NCBI RefSeq assembly: GCF_047675955.1 | Contig: NC_132918.1 | Span: 91,131,106 to 91,195,105, forward strand | Reading direction: 5' to 3' | Source: Chlorocebus sabaeus | Taxonomy: Eukaryota > Chordata > Mammalia > Primates > Cercopithecidae | Length of the DNA: 64,000 nt | Shown here: one piece after another, positions 43,100 to 54,185 of the stretch | Position numbering within the stretch: the stretch's first letter is position 1 | Layout of the letters: every line of letters begins with the position of its first letter | The notes under the pieces: generated by a model | The model's input: only the letters and a program-made list of their open reading frames with translations | The model's database searches: none | Told to the model about the DNA's origin: nothing | Program-made: the position numbers and the translations under genes

Positions 43100-44527
43100 C
43101 GCCCCCGGGCCCGCGCGGCCCTTCCCGCCAACCGCCGCCTCCCGCCACCTGGAGCCGCGCGGGCAGCGCCGGAGGAGGCCGGTTGCCCAGGAAACCGCTG
43201 AGCCCGGGCTTCCCGCCGCCCGCCCCGCAGAGCCGCCGAGGGGCCCGCCCGCCTCCTCCGTGCAGCCCTGCGCCCCCGTCCGCGAGGCCCCCTGGGGACG
43301 CGGTGGCCACCGAGGCACCTACTTCCGGAGGCTGCAGCCAGGCGCTCCAAGGAGGCCCGGCCCGGGCGCCAAGGGGACCAGCCCGTGGGACAGCGGCCTC
43401 TGCTGGCGGGGGAGGGAGGGAGGCCGAACCAGGGCGACGGGGAGAAACCCGCCGGGGACCCCTCGAGGAAGGGACCTTGTCCAGGGTGGGGGCTCCAGTG
43501 CCTCCGACCGCCCATGCGCTGGGAGGGAGGCCGGCCCCGGGGACTCTGTGTGCCCCGCCTCGTCCGCCACTGTGGCCGCGCCAGCTCCAGCCCGGGCCAG
43601 CCGTCCGCGGATCCCCCTCCTGAGTCTCCTCAGGCTCTCGCCTCCCGTACCCCCATGGATGCCCACCGCCCGCACCCACGCCCGAGCTGCCCCGAGCCGC
43701 ACCCACGCCCCAGCCGCCCCGAGCCTGAAGGGAGCCGGAGGCGACCAGGCCGCGGGCTCCCGAGCCCCCCTGAAGGGCTGGGCGTGGGGACACGCCGTTC
43801 CTCCGGGTTCCGAACGCGGGTGGGGGGTGAGCTCCGGCTCCTCACTCGGCCCTGCACCTACTGGGCCCGGGACCGCTCACACCGCGTTCCCGCCCCTGCG
43901 CGAGGCCGCAGAAAGAGCCCGGCCAGGGCCTCTCAATACTCCATTTTGCCAGTTGTCTGAGAAGCCAAAAAAAGTTTCTAGAACTGCCAGCCCTTAAAAA
44001 AAAAGAAAAGGAAGAGAAGAAATGGGAGCAGGCAGCCCTCGTCAGCAGACTGGGAGCCGCGTGGGCCCGGAGCTATTTGCATTCCGGTCTGCGGGGGCTC
44101 GGGGATGCTGGTGACAGGCCTGGTTCCCGGTGGCTCGCCCCCACCTGTGGGCGTCGGGAAGGATCCCTTCCATCTCTCAGCGGCAGAGGCGGCCCTGGCA
44201 TCGTCCTGGCTGCAGCCGGGCAATCCCGAGGAGTCCTGGGCACCGTCACCCCGCCGGAGGGGCCACAGGACCCGGGCCTCTGCCACCAAGCTTTGTGCCC
44301 TCTTGCTGTAGGGAGCCAGTGATTCTCCTCCGACCTGATGATTGCTTGGTGTTTTTAAAGGGAGATTTGAGGGGTGAGAAGTGCGTTTCTGTGTGGCTGC
44401 TCCGGGCCAGTGTGCTGTGGGTCATTGAAGGTGTGGCCTGCGTGGCTGCAGGGAGGTTGGATTGTCAGGTGGCAGTAGGGGAGCCCTGCTATGTCAGTGC
44501 GAATGAAAGATGTTGGTTGGTTTCTGA

Positions 44528-44533
44528 AATAAA
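44528..44533 (+). terminator. MELTF: Poly(A) signal AATAAA
   Basis: A canonical signal in TGAAATAAAGC, the first one after the MELTF stop codon. Cleavage would be expected 10-30 bases later. Confidence 0.7.
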
Positions 44534-44634
44534 GCTAAACAAGCCTGCACATGCAGAGGCTTGGACTCTGGTAGAAACTTCCCGCTGCCGATTTGTTTTG
44601 TTTTGTCCGGGGCTCAAAGGCCTACCTGCTCCAC

Positions 44635-44838
44635 CCAAAATGGCAGATTCCATTCTCCAAGAGCCAGTCAGGGACCACTCTCGCCCTCTAGTCAGTGAGG
44701 CTCCAAAATGGCAGATTCCATTCTCCAAGAGCCAGTCAGGGACCACTCTCGCCCTCTAGTCAGTGAGGCTCCAAAATGGCAGATTCCATTCTCCAAGAGC
44801 CAGTCAGGGACCACTCTCATCCTCTAGTCAGTGAGGCT
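44635..44838 (+). repeat. 68-bp tandem repeat, three copies
   Basis: Three head-to-tail copies starting CCAAAATGGCAGATTCCATT at 44635, 44703 and 44771. They are almost identical (a TCGCC/TCATC change in the last). It lies about 100 bases after the MELTF poly(A) signal. Each copy begins with a YY1-like AAAATGGC. Confidence 0.96.
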
Positions 44839-45950
44839 CCCAACGCCCTTCTTCCGCCTGGACTGGTTCTCTGGCCCTTGCAGGGCCTGGGCTGTCCTGC
44901 CACGTTCCAGCTGCCTCCACCCCATCAGTCTCTGGGGTGTCTGCCCTTCTGGGGGGGTGCAGATGAGGGCGCAAACTTCTCTGCTGCCCCCTGCCCCACA
45001 CCTCCAAAATAAGCTGCCCACATCTTTTCTCTGGCAAGCTCACTGCCAACTCACTGGAGGGGGAGGCGTGGGGAGCTGATCTCCAGAGACCCTCCAGTGG
45101 GTGCTCTCTGGTATATACTGAGAGCAGGTGGGCTGGTCTTTGTCAGTGCTCTGCTCTCCCTCTGGAAGGGGAGGTTTTCTCTGTTTCCCTCTCTCGTGGC
45201 TTCACTTGGCCCCCACACCATCCCGCCTCACCACTGTGGCCATCTCCCAGAGCCAGGTCTTGCCCACCACTGCACACAGGCCATTTTCCATGAAGTCGGC
45301 TCAATGATCACAAAGCCAGTCAATTCCTGGGGACCTGGATGGCCAGAGTTGACCCATCTTGTCTCTGCATCACATGGCCCAGTCTCAGCTGCACTGTCAC
45401 CCCAGCTCGCCTCATGCTACCACTTCCCCACCCTGAACTTTTGGAAAACGAAAGTTAACCTTTGGGCACCCTAGCTCCTCATCTGAAAAACACAGAGTAC
45501 GATCACCGGCGTGGTGAGGCGGTGGTGAAGATCGAATCTAAGACGCGAAACACTCAGCACAGTGCTTGGCAGACGGCGGGTGCGGGAAAGATGTTCACGG
45601 TCACTATTGCTGTTACTCTAGAACCGGTTTTCTTGTCTTCAATTTCAAATTCTTGGGAGAGATCATCCGATTGGCCCAGTGTGCATCAGGCTTTCAGGTG
45701 TCTATCACTGGACCAGTCAGCACAGGCCAGAAGCAGGGTCTGTTCGCTGACACATGGCCACCGAAGCCCCAGAAAAAGGAAATGAAATCCTTGTGAGTCA
45801 GGCAGCCATTCCCCAGCACCACCATGGCTACCAGGTCTGTGGTAGGTCTATTGGCCATTGGTCGAGCAAATACTTACTGATACCTACTGTCAGTACCAGG
45901 CCGAGACCTAGGCAAGAGGGACTCTAGTCCTCAGTTTTGTGCTTTCAAGC
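44839..45950. other. Intergenic, nothing recognised
   Basis: Unique GC-moderate DNA with a MIR-like piece at about 45470-45600. No gene is supported. Confidence 0.5.
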
Positions 45951-45952
45951 AG

Positions 45953-46110
45953 TGCTTTTCAGACTTTGATGTGCACATTAATTGCCTGGGGATCTTGTTA
46001 AAATGTAGATTCTGGTTCAGAAGGCCTGGTGTGAGGCTGAGAGCCTGCAGTTCTAACCAACTCCTAGTTGGTGCCTGCGCTGGTGGTCCGGGGACCACCC
46101 TTTGACACGC
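45953..46110. repeat. MER5-type DNA transposon remnant
   Basis: AGTGCTTTTCAGACTTTGAT at one end and GTCCGGGGACCACCCTTTGA at the other resemble MER5A terminal regions. Confidence 0.75.
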
Positions 46111-46212
46111 AAGCCTTCAGAGGCCTCTGCTGGAGCCCTCCCCTAGGCCACACTCCACCACCCACAGAGGGAGGAATCACAGGGAAAAGGGATGTGTTCA
46201 CTCAAGGGTCTT

Positions 46213-46506
46213 TGTTTTTTTGAAACGGAGTCTTGCTCGGTTGCTCAGGCTGGAGTGCAGTGGTACAATCTTGGCTCACTACAACCTCCGCCTTCCGCGT
46301 TCAAGTGATTCTCCTGCCTCAGCCTCTCAAGTAGCTGGAACTACAGGTGCCCGCCACCACACATGGCTACTTTTTGTATTTTTAGTAGAAATGGGTTTCA
46401 CCATGTTGGCCAGGATGGTCTCGAACTCCTGACCTCGTGATCCGCCCACCTCGGCCTCCCAAAGGCCTCCCAAAGGGATTACAGGCATGAGCTACCACAC
46501 CCAGCC
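46213..46506 (-). repeat. Alu with small internal duplication
   Basis: A minus-strand Alu in which GGCCTCCCAAA is duplicated (about 46455-46476), with GTGCTGG lost. Confidence 0.92.
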
Positions 46507-46639
46507 TCAGAGCCCATTTTTCACACCATGTTCCAGATACCCTGAATCCTGGAATTCATACCCCAAACAGCCCTGAGCCAGCTTCCAGGGTTTGGAGGGC
46601 CCCTTCCCTAGATCCTACCTCCCAAGGCAGCCAAAGCCT

Positions 46640-46708
46640 TGGAGGTTCCAGTGAGCCATGATGGTGCCGCTGCCCTCCAGACCACACCCTGTCTCAAAAA
46701 AAAAAGAT
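46640..46708 (+). repeat. Alu right-end fragment
   Basis: CAGTGAGCCATGATGGTGCC to a 10-base A tail. A truncated old Alu arm. Confidence 0.65.
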
Positions 46709-46729
46709 ATTCCAATTTTGTGGAATAAA

Positions 46730-47033
46730 AACCAGCTCACTCACCTAAGATTCAGGAAACTTGAATTCTAGTTCCACTTTGGTGTTCACCCTGGGCCGAT
46801 ACTTTCTCCTCTCCCCATCTCAGTTCCCAAATCCATAAACTAAGAAGTGGGTATGGTACCTTGACGATTTCTAGCTCTAACAGTAATTCGTAGACTAAAA
46901 CACATCTGAGTCTTCACAGGGTTGTTGCCTGTGCTGAAGTGAGAGGACCCGGGTGGACTCCCTTTGTTTTTGACTTTCTCAGCTGCCTGTGGGTTGGTGC
47001 TAACAGGCCAGAAGCTGGGTTTCACAGCGGAGA
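46730..47033. other. MIR remnant and unique DNA
   Basis: 46750-46860 shows MIR wording (TTCCACTTTGGTGTTCACC, CCATAAACTAAGAAGTGGG). The rest is unassigned. Confidence 0.5.
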
Positions 47034-47108
47034 GTCATATACATCAAAGGCTGTCACCTTGAGCGTGTGCCAGGATCACCTGAGGGCTTATTAAAACATA
47101 GACTGTGC

Positions 47109-47238
47109 AGCTGGGTGCAATGGTGTGTGCTGTCATCCCAGCTACTTGGAGGTTGAGGCAGGAGGATTGCTTAAGTCCAGGAGTTGAGGTCAGCCTGGGC
47201 AACATAGTGAGACTCCCATCTCTAAATATATATATATA
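47109..47238 (+). repeat. FLAM-like Alu monomer
   Basis: A left-arm monomer with an (AT)n tail (47225-47238). Confidence 0.75.
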
Positions 47239-47512
47239 GGCCAGGCATGGTGGTTCACACCTGTAATCCCAGAACTGTGGGAGGCTGAGGTGCGAGGATT
47301 GCTTGAGCCCAGTAGTTTAAGACCAGCCTGGGCAACATAGACCCAATCTCTACCAAAAGAAAAAAAAAAAGCTTTTAATTAGCCAGGCGTGGTGACATGT
47401 GCCTGTGGTCCCAGCTACTCAGGAGGCTGACAGCGGAGGATCAGTTGGGCCCAGGAGTTCGAGGTTGTAGTGAGCTCTGAGCTGTGATTGCGTCACTGCA
47501 CCCCAGCCTGGC
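47239..47512 (+). repeat. AluJ element
   Basis: An old dimeric Alu, diverged, with a middle A-rich linker and no clean tail. Confidence 0.88.
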
Positions 47513-47575
47513 AGGTTCCCAGCTGGTCCAATGCTGCCGCTCACTCCACCTCACTTTGAAGAACACTGTTCAGGT

Positions 47576-49800
47576 CAATGTGAGCTCACACGCCATGAGT
47601 GCATTGACAGGTGCCTGTCCCAGGGGCTCCAGGGCTGGGGTGGGAAGGGCGAGTGGTTCCCCCTAACCAGGGACCTCATGGAGGAGTCTGGGCCCAGCCT
47701 GGAAGAAAAGCCAGGTCTGTGTCCATGGGCCCCGGGGGCTCCATGTGGAGGTGGAATGTGTGGGAAGGTGCCTCAGCGCCTTGCCCGGTCTCCAAGCAAG
47801 CGGGCTGCAGGTAGAATGGCGTTCTGACTTCACCCTTTCCCAGCACGTCGCTCCCCGGTCCCTCTGGCCCTGCACTCCCCACCTCACAATTCTGAGCAGG
47901 GCCCTCAGGAAGAGGAGAGAACTCAGAGATTAGCATGTGAAGGTCATATGTGGTCAGAATACCCCCCTTCCTCCTTCCTAGCTTCTGAGGTCCCTGGAAA
48001 CGTCCAATTCCACAGAAAAACCAAATGTTATCTCTCTACTGTGGTCAGTCTTTGGGTTGTTGGAGGTTGAAGAGAAGGGCCTGGTGGTTTACTGGGCAGG
48101 GCATTCTTAGCCAGGATCCCCATCCGACGACTGTGTGGCAGACTCTGCGGCTGGTCTTCTCCCCTTCTTCCTGTCTAGCAGACCCCGATTTTGTTCGGGT
48201 GGCAATGCGCCCGACTAAAAATACTCACTTATGCGTGCCCAGGCAACTCAGTTCTGGCTGAAGAAACCTAAGAAGTTCCAGGGCGTGGGTTTCAGGGAGG
48301 CTTTTTAGGAGGAACTAACAGCTGGCACAGCCCATTGCCCCGGAGCCCTTCTCCCTCTTCCTGCCCAGAAAGTGGACAGGATTGCTGGAAAATGGAGCAA
48401 GAAGCACAAGGAAAAGGACCGCATGGTCAGGAGAGCAGAGCAAAAAGACAGAAGCATTCGGCTCAGGTGACAGCGCCCAGGCCTGGAACAGTCTAGACTC
48501 CCTGACAGCTGATTCCGGCCTTCTCTCGTTTCAGCCAGCTGCATTCTGAATTGATGTAAGTGGTAACAGTGGAAAGAGCCTGAGATGGGCCCTTGGGGCT
48601 CCTAGGCTCTTGTCCTGGCTTTGTGTGGCTCAGGGAAAGTCATGGCCCCTCCATGTGACCCGTTTCTTCATCTGTGGGGTGACCTGAAGGCCTTCAGGGC
48701 CTCCTCAGGCCCTTCTGTAGCTCAGATTCAAGAACCAGAGCTGGTCCCAGCTGAAAGTTCCCGAGATGGGCATAAGTGGGGGTTTCAGGGACGGGGCAGG
48801 AAATCACCTTGCGAACAGGTGATAACTGGGGTTGGTGTCTTCTCAGCGTTCAGCCAAAAGGAAACCTTGAAGCACAGAATTCGAGGGGTCTGTCAACAAC
48901 AGTCCAGTTGTTGGAAGCCTTTTAACACCCCAAAGGGGAATTGTTTCTAAGTATCTCCTTGATTGTGACCTTGGGATTCACATTTGTCCCTGGAAGAAGC
49001 CCCTGGGGATCTCTGCAGACCGGTTCCCGGCCCCACACGCCTTGTAAGTTAGGTGGGATGGCCGGTTGGAGCTGCCTCAGAGGGAAGCCTGAGGCGCTTT
49101 TGATTGGTGGCAACCAGGTCATGAGGCAACCTCTGTGACGTGTGAGTCAGCTTAGGCCTGTGTCCTGTGGCAGAGCCCTGGTTGTGGAGGCAGAGCCATC
49201 CCCTCCAGAAGTACAAGGCCTGAGACTGGAGACGAGGAAGGAACAGGTACCATCAGTAAAGAATGAAAGAATGGGAAATAGATGCCGGCTGCCCCACACC
49301 GCACCATCCTCCACCCTGGCCCAGCCACAGCCCTGTCCTGGCGTGGATTCCTTAAAGCACCTGTCGGTTCTGTGGGCTTTCTAGGGAGGAGGGAGGGTGG
49401 GGGCCTATGTCTCAGAGGCAGAATGCACCAAAAGCACTTTTCAAAGGCCATCTGTGGGCAGAGGCACTAACTGGAGATTGCAACAGATGTTTTCATGATC
49501 GAGCTAGTGTGAGTCGGCTCAGGAACAGCCACGCTCCACAGAGGCAACCCGTGAGCCTCCGTTAAAGAGGATCATTGGCCAGATTCCACCACGAAGGCTC
49601 TGGGATTCTGCCTGCTCCCTCCTTCTCTTCCTGCCCCCTTTGGAAGGCCTCCTCCAGACTCCAAGCCCAGCCGGTGATGGAATCACCATAGCCACAGTAA
49701 ACCCATCTGTGACCGTGGGACACACTGCAGGGGCGGAGAGGAAAGCTTGCCTTTGAAAATAGTGAAACAGATTCACCTGTCTCTTCCCTTGGTAAAAATC
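47576..49800. other. Intergenic, nothing recognised
   Basis: Unique sequence. Possible MIR wording at 48560-48700. Frames on both strands are short and without family resemblance. Confidence 0.5.
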
Positions 49801-50355
49801 CTGTGTGTGTGTACGTGTGTGTGCACGCGTGCATATGTGCGTGTGCGTGTGCGTGCATTGTGTGCGTGTGTCTGTATGTGTGCATGTGACTGCGTGTGTC
49901 TGTGTGTGTGTCTGTGTGTGTGCACGTGTGTGTACATGTGGCTGTGTGTGTCTGTGTGTGTGTCTGTGTGTGTGCACGTATGTGTACATGTGGCTGTGTG
50001 TGTGTGCGTGTGTGTGTGTGTCTGCGTGTGTGTCTACATGTGTGTCTGTGTGTGTGCTTGTGTGTGTCTGTGTGTGTGTCCCTGTGTGTGCCTGTGTGTC
50101 TGCATGTGTCTGTGTGTGTGTCTGCATGTGTGTCTGCGTGTGTGTCTGCATATATGTGTGTGTCTGTGTGTGCCTGCGTCTGTGTGTGTGTGTGCATGTG
50201 TCTGCGTGTGTGTGTCTACATGTGTGTGTCTGTGTGTCTGTGTGTGCATGTGTGTGTCTGCGTGTGTGTGTCTACATGTGTGTGTGTGTCTGTGTGTGCA
50301 TGTGTGTGTGCGCGTGTGTGTGTCTGCATGTGTGTGTGTGCGTGTGTCTGTGTGT
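49801..50355. repeat. TG-rich alternating tract
   Basis: About 555 bases of TGTGTG interspersed with TGTCTG, TGCATG, GCGTG and TACATG words. Nearly pure alternating purine-pyrimidine. Frames here read as Cys-Val or Thr-His strings and are not genes. Confidence 0.97.
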
Positions 50356-50664
50356 TGGGGGCAGGGGAGTTGCAGATTCACTGCAAGGCATAGTTTTAAG
50401 AAAGGGAGGCTAACTACAAATGTATACACAATGGTGGCTGCATGTCGTTATGGACACCTTAGTCCAAATCCACAGAGAGACAACTGTGGGCTGAGTGATA
50501 GCGCTGTGTAAGGGAAAGGCTGTGAATTGTAACACACGCACCCCTCTGAGGGATGGTGACAGTGAGAGCTGCGCCTGTGTAGGGGCAGGAGTAGATGGAA
50601 GATCTTTGTACCTTCTGCCCAGCTGGCCTGCTCTTTAAACTGCTCGTAAATATAAAGAAAGTCT

Positions 50665-51267
50665 GTGTTATGTTTCAAGGCCTCACCTGGCCAATATATC
50701 GACCATAGTCTAATCATGGAGAGACTACCCCATCGCCTCCCAGTCCCCGTTTTTATCATCCACCCCCCGACCAAGTGCATAAGAACTGTCACCCCCGATG
50801 ATCATCTGGCTGTGGGTCTCTCTCCTTCCCGCTGTGAGCCTGACTTCTTCGATCCCACCGTCTCAGCTCCTATGCCGGAGCCTGGAGAGAAGCAGCAGCA
50901 CCAGGCCAAGGCTTCCATCCCAGCCGGGATGCCCTCGGCCTGCCAGCCGCCTCCGGCCCCAGTTTCTTTAGCCCACTTGCCTCCTGGAGGAAAAGCCGAG
51001 CGCGCCGCAGAGCTGCAGGCCGTCCTCAGGCCCCCAGACTCCAGCAGGAAGCCGAGCAGACTGTCATGGGGACAACTAGCCACAACTTTAGATATGGACT
51101 CGGGGCGAGGGCCCCTCTCTGCCTCTCCCCCAGAACTTCCCGAGGAGAAGGTGTCTCTTTGTGTGTGTAATTCTGCTGCCCTGGCCCCTTGGGGAGGAGC
51201 CCTGGATTTCCTGAAAACGAAGATCCGCCATTGCAATGAGGCAGCGCAGTGCGCTTACTTGCTGTAG
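50665..51267 (+). other. 200-codon open frame, doubtful
   Basis: A frame open from ATG at 50665 to the stop at 51265, proline- and serine-rich, with no domain I recognise. It is not Alu-derived. The opposite strand is open too over much of it (51236-50802). No splice, promoter or poly(A) context supports a gene. Confidence 0.25.
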
Positions 51268-51329
51268 GGAGTGTTCTTGGAGACCAGCCTGCTGAAATGG
51301 ACCTGAAGACAGCAGCTGGACAGATGGCC

Positions 51330-51800
51330 AAGACAGAGGTGCCATCGTGTCCATCCCTCGGTTTTTTGTAATGAGAGACATACTGGAAACAGCCTAAATG
51401 CCCAGTATCAGGTTGGGTAAATGAAACACGGTCCATACTTTCCTTCCCAGTGGAATGCGATGGATGATGGTCTGCAGCTGTTAGATGAAGGGCAGAGCTA
51501 TATTTACCGATGTGGAAAGAGTTCCATGGCATATTGTTGAGTAAAAAGAGCAGGTTATGAAACAGTATATAATCCCATTATCATAAAATCTCACATACAA
51601 ACTCACACGCACACTCACACACACAGAGCTGTCTGGAAATCTGTTCACCAAACTGTTAACAGTGACTAGCTCCAGTTGGTGGAATTTAAGGGTAATTTTT
51701 ACTTTCTTTAAACTTTATTTTAGTTTCTTTAACTCTTTATTTTGAATTTTAAAGCCTTTTAAATAACTATTCAATATCATTTTGGAATGAATAATTAAAC
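51330..51800 (+). repeat. Old L1-like 3' fragment
   Basis: ACTGGAAACAGCCTAAATGC, then GGTAAATGAAACACGGTCCA and a run of A/T, as in the 3' region of old L1M copies. Confidence 0.6.
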
Positions 51801-51821
51801 AAGCAAATAAAAAGTAAAAGA

Positions 51822-52126
51822 GCTGGGCGCAGCAGCTCATGCCTATAATCCTAGCACTTTGGGAGGCCGAGGCAGGTGGATCATCTGAGGTCAGGAGTTC
51901 GAGACCAGCCTGGCCAACATGGCAAAACCCTGTCTCTACTAAGCATACAAAAATTAGCCGGGCGTGGTGGCAGGCATCTATAACCCCAGCTACTCAGGAG
52001 GCTGAGACAGGAGAATCGCTTCAACCCAGGAGGCAGAGGTTGCAGTGAGCTGAGATTGCGCCACTGCACTCCAGCCTGGGTGACAGAGCAAGACTCCATC
52101 TCAAAAACAACAACAACAACAAAAAA
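51822..52126 (+). repeat. Alu with target-site duplication
   Basis: A plus-strand Alu with a (CAA)n tail. AAAAAGTAAAA repeats on both sides (about 51810 and 52121). Confidence 0.94.
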
Positions 52127-52139
52127 GTAAAACTTCCAC

Positions 52140-53615
52140 CGTCCCAATCACAGTCCCAATATCACGTCTCGCCTCTGAACAATGCAGGTGGCCTCGATGA
52201 GGAGGCTGAGGGGGCTGCAGAAGGAGCTCTGGCTTGAGCTACTCAGTCCTGGATGTGGCAGTGGTGGATGTGGCCCTGTGACTAGCTGTGTGGCCTTCAA
52301 GCAGTCACTTAGCCCTTCAGAGCCTCCATGTCCTCCCTGAGTGCCTGCCTGTGGGCTGGCTGGGTAGGGGGGTGCAGGGAGGCACCCACAGCCCAGAGGC
52401 TCCTCAAGGCTCCACTGCCCAGAAACCTGTGCCTGAGCAACGTCCTCTCCAACTTCCCCAACTGCTAATGGTCCTGAGTGCACACTCCTGCCAGACTGGG
52501 ACAGACGCAAGAGGAAGAAAGGGAAGTCCAGGAGGCAAGGGCATCCTGAGGAAAGTACACTAAAATCCAGGCTCAGCTGGGTCAGCGACAGGCGCCCTAG
52601 CACCAGAACCTGGGAGGACTTGGGGGAGGAAGAGGAGGGCCTGAGCCCAGGATGAAACCAGCTGCTTCGGGCAGCGTGGGCCCCAGAAAATCTCCTCCAT
52701 CCACTACCCTTCGCTTATTCACACTCTTGGCTCCAGGGCTCTCCCATCCCGCCCAAACCCCTCTCCCTAGTTCTCAGGCTTGTGTAGGATGCTAGAGCTG
52801 GAAGGGACCACAGTGAATCAGCTTGGCCAATCAGCTCGCCTCACCCCCTCATAGTTCAGGAAACCAAGATGTTTAGGAGACAGGACTTCCTGCTGATGGG
52901 GGGGTAGTCATCACAGCTCCGGACCTGAACCCAGGGTCTGGTTCCCAGCTGCGGCCACAGGACACAGTGTGCGGGACCAGCCTCTGTCAGCACATCCCTC
53001 CCACCCGCTCTCCACCCGCTCCCCGCCCGGCGAGTTGGAACAGCTGTGCCACAGCCGTGTGCCTGGTCCTCCTTGCCAGCTGGCCGGCAGGGCACCCAGC
53101 CCCAAGGTCCCATTTTAGAGTCTGTTCCTAGGATCCTTCCTGGCACCAACTGTCACAGGTCGGGTTCCCAGGAAAACGCTCGAGGACGAGATTTGTGTGC
53201 AGGCTTCTCAGGGAGTGCTCTCACAGACAGTGCCTGCCAGGGGGGAAGAAGCCACGGGATGGGCAGAGAGAGGAGTGAGTGCCATGCAGTAGCCAGGAAG
53301 GCCCGGCTGGTGAACCTTCCGAGCTGTCCTGCCTTGAGGCAAGAGAGCCTTTCTGTCCCTCATGGACGCAGGTTTGGAGATGGGGCGACCTTGAGCAAGG
53401 TGGTTCTCTTCAGCTGAGGGCAAGTCCTAGAGAGAAACCCAGCTGGGCCCCACCAGCCATGGACACTCCCGGCAGCTGCAGGAATGAGAGCCTCTGTCCC
53501 CCACAGCGGGCACTACAGAGAGGGTGGTGACCTGCCCTAGATCACGTCGCCCGTGAGTGGTGGCCCTGAATTCACTTCCAGAGGACCAAAGCCCACACCT
53601 TAATCCCAGTAAACA
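52140..53615. other. Intergenic, nothing recognised
   Basis: GC-rich unique DNA. No supported gene on either strand. Confidence 0.5.
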
Positions 53616-53619
53616 CATG

Positions 53620-54185
53620 AATATCTAACACTTAGAGGGTGTGCTTACGTGCACTAAGCACTGCCTATAAACGTCATTGTGTAACCCTCAAAGCAACATC
53701 ATGAAGTATTAGTATTCAAGACACATTTTACAGATGAAGAAACTGAGTCTTGGACATGATAGGTGGTATGTTTGGCTATGTCCCCACCCAAATCTCATTT
53801 GAATTGTAGCTCCCATAATCCCCACGTGTCATGGGAGGGACCGGGTGGGAGGTAATTGAATCATGAGGGCGGTTCCCCCCATGCTGCAGTCCTTGCGGTA
53901 CTGAGGCCTCATGAGGTCTGACGGTTTTATAAGGGGCTTTTCCCCCTTTTGCTCAGCACGTCTCCTTGCTTCCCACTCCGCCATGATTGTAAGTTTCCTG
54001 AGGCTTCCACAGCCCTGCAGAACTGTGAGTCAATTAAGCCTCTTTTCCTTATAAATTACCCAGTCTCAAGTATGTCTTTATTACCAACATGAGAATGGGA
54101 TGAATACCACAGGTAACTTGCCCAACGTCACTCAGCTAATAAGCCAGGACTGGAGCCCAGGCAATCCGACACCAGAGCCGTTACA
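53620..54185 (-). repeat. MIR interrupted by an LTR
   Basis: 53625-53755 (CATTTTACAGATGAAGAAAC) and 54115-54185 (TAACTTGCCCAACGTCACTC) are consecutive parts of one reverse MIR, parted by the THE1 LTR. Confidence 0.8.
53757..54113 (+). mobile_element. Solo THE1-type LTR (ERVL-MaLR)
   Basis: The LTR of a mammalian apparent LTR retrotransposon: GGCTATGTCCCCACCCAAAT near the start, GAACTGTGAGTCAATTAAGC and CCCAGTCTCAAGTATGTC near the end. There is no internal region and no coding capacity. It is the scar of recombination between two LTRs. Confidence 0.9.

Larger units (their letters stand above)
42330..43960. promoter_or_regulatory. CpG island at MELTF 3' end
   Basis: Extremely GC- and CpG-rich DNA covers intron 15, exon 16 and half of the 3' UTR. 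Long open frames exist on both strands (317 codons on the minus strand, 42840-43793), as expected of such composition. It could be a promoter for an antisense RNA. MELTF-AS1 is annotated at the human locus, but I cannot place its ends here. Confidence 0.65.
42872..44550 (+). other. MELTF: MELTF 3' UTR
   Basis: Very GC-rich up to about 43920, then mixed, reaching an AATAAA. The length (about 1.7 kb) is inferred from the signal. No repeats are inserted. Confidence 0.7.
47035..47575. repeat. MER5-like element split by Alus
   Basis: 47035-47103 (AAAGGCTGTCACCTTGAGCG) and 47515-47573 (ACCTCACTTTGAAGAACACT) look like two halves of one MER5 element. A FLAM-like monomer (47109-47238) and an AluJ (47239-47512) lie between them. 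Confidence 0.6.

Noticed and set aside
42557..43793. Large overlapping frames (253 and 317 codons, minus strand; 183-245 codons, plus strand)
   Set aside because: They lie in a CpG island where stop codons are rare. All frames are open, and the text is Arg/Pro/Gly/Ala-rich with no domain.
49519..50511. Frames of 130-254 codons made of Cys-Val or Thr-His strings on both strands
   Set aside because: They come from the TG tract; the text is a direct result of the dinucleotide repeat.
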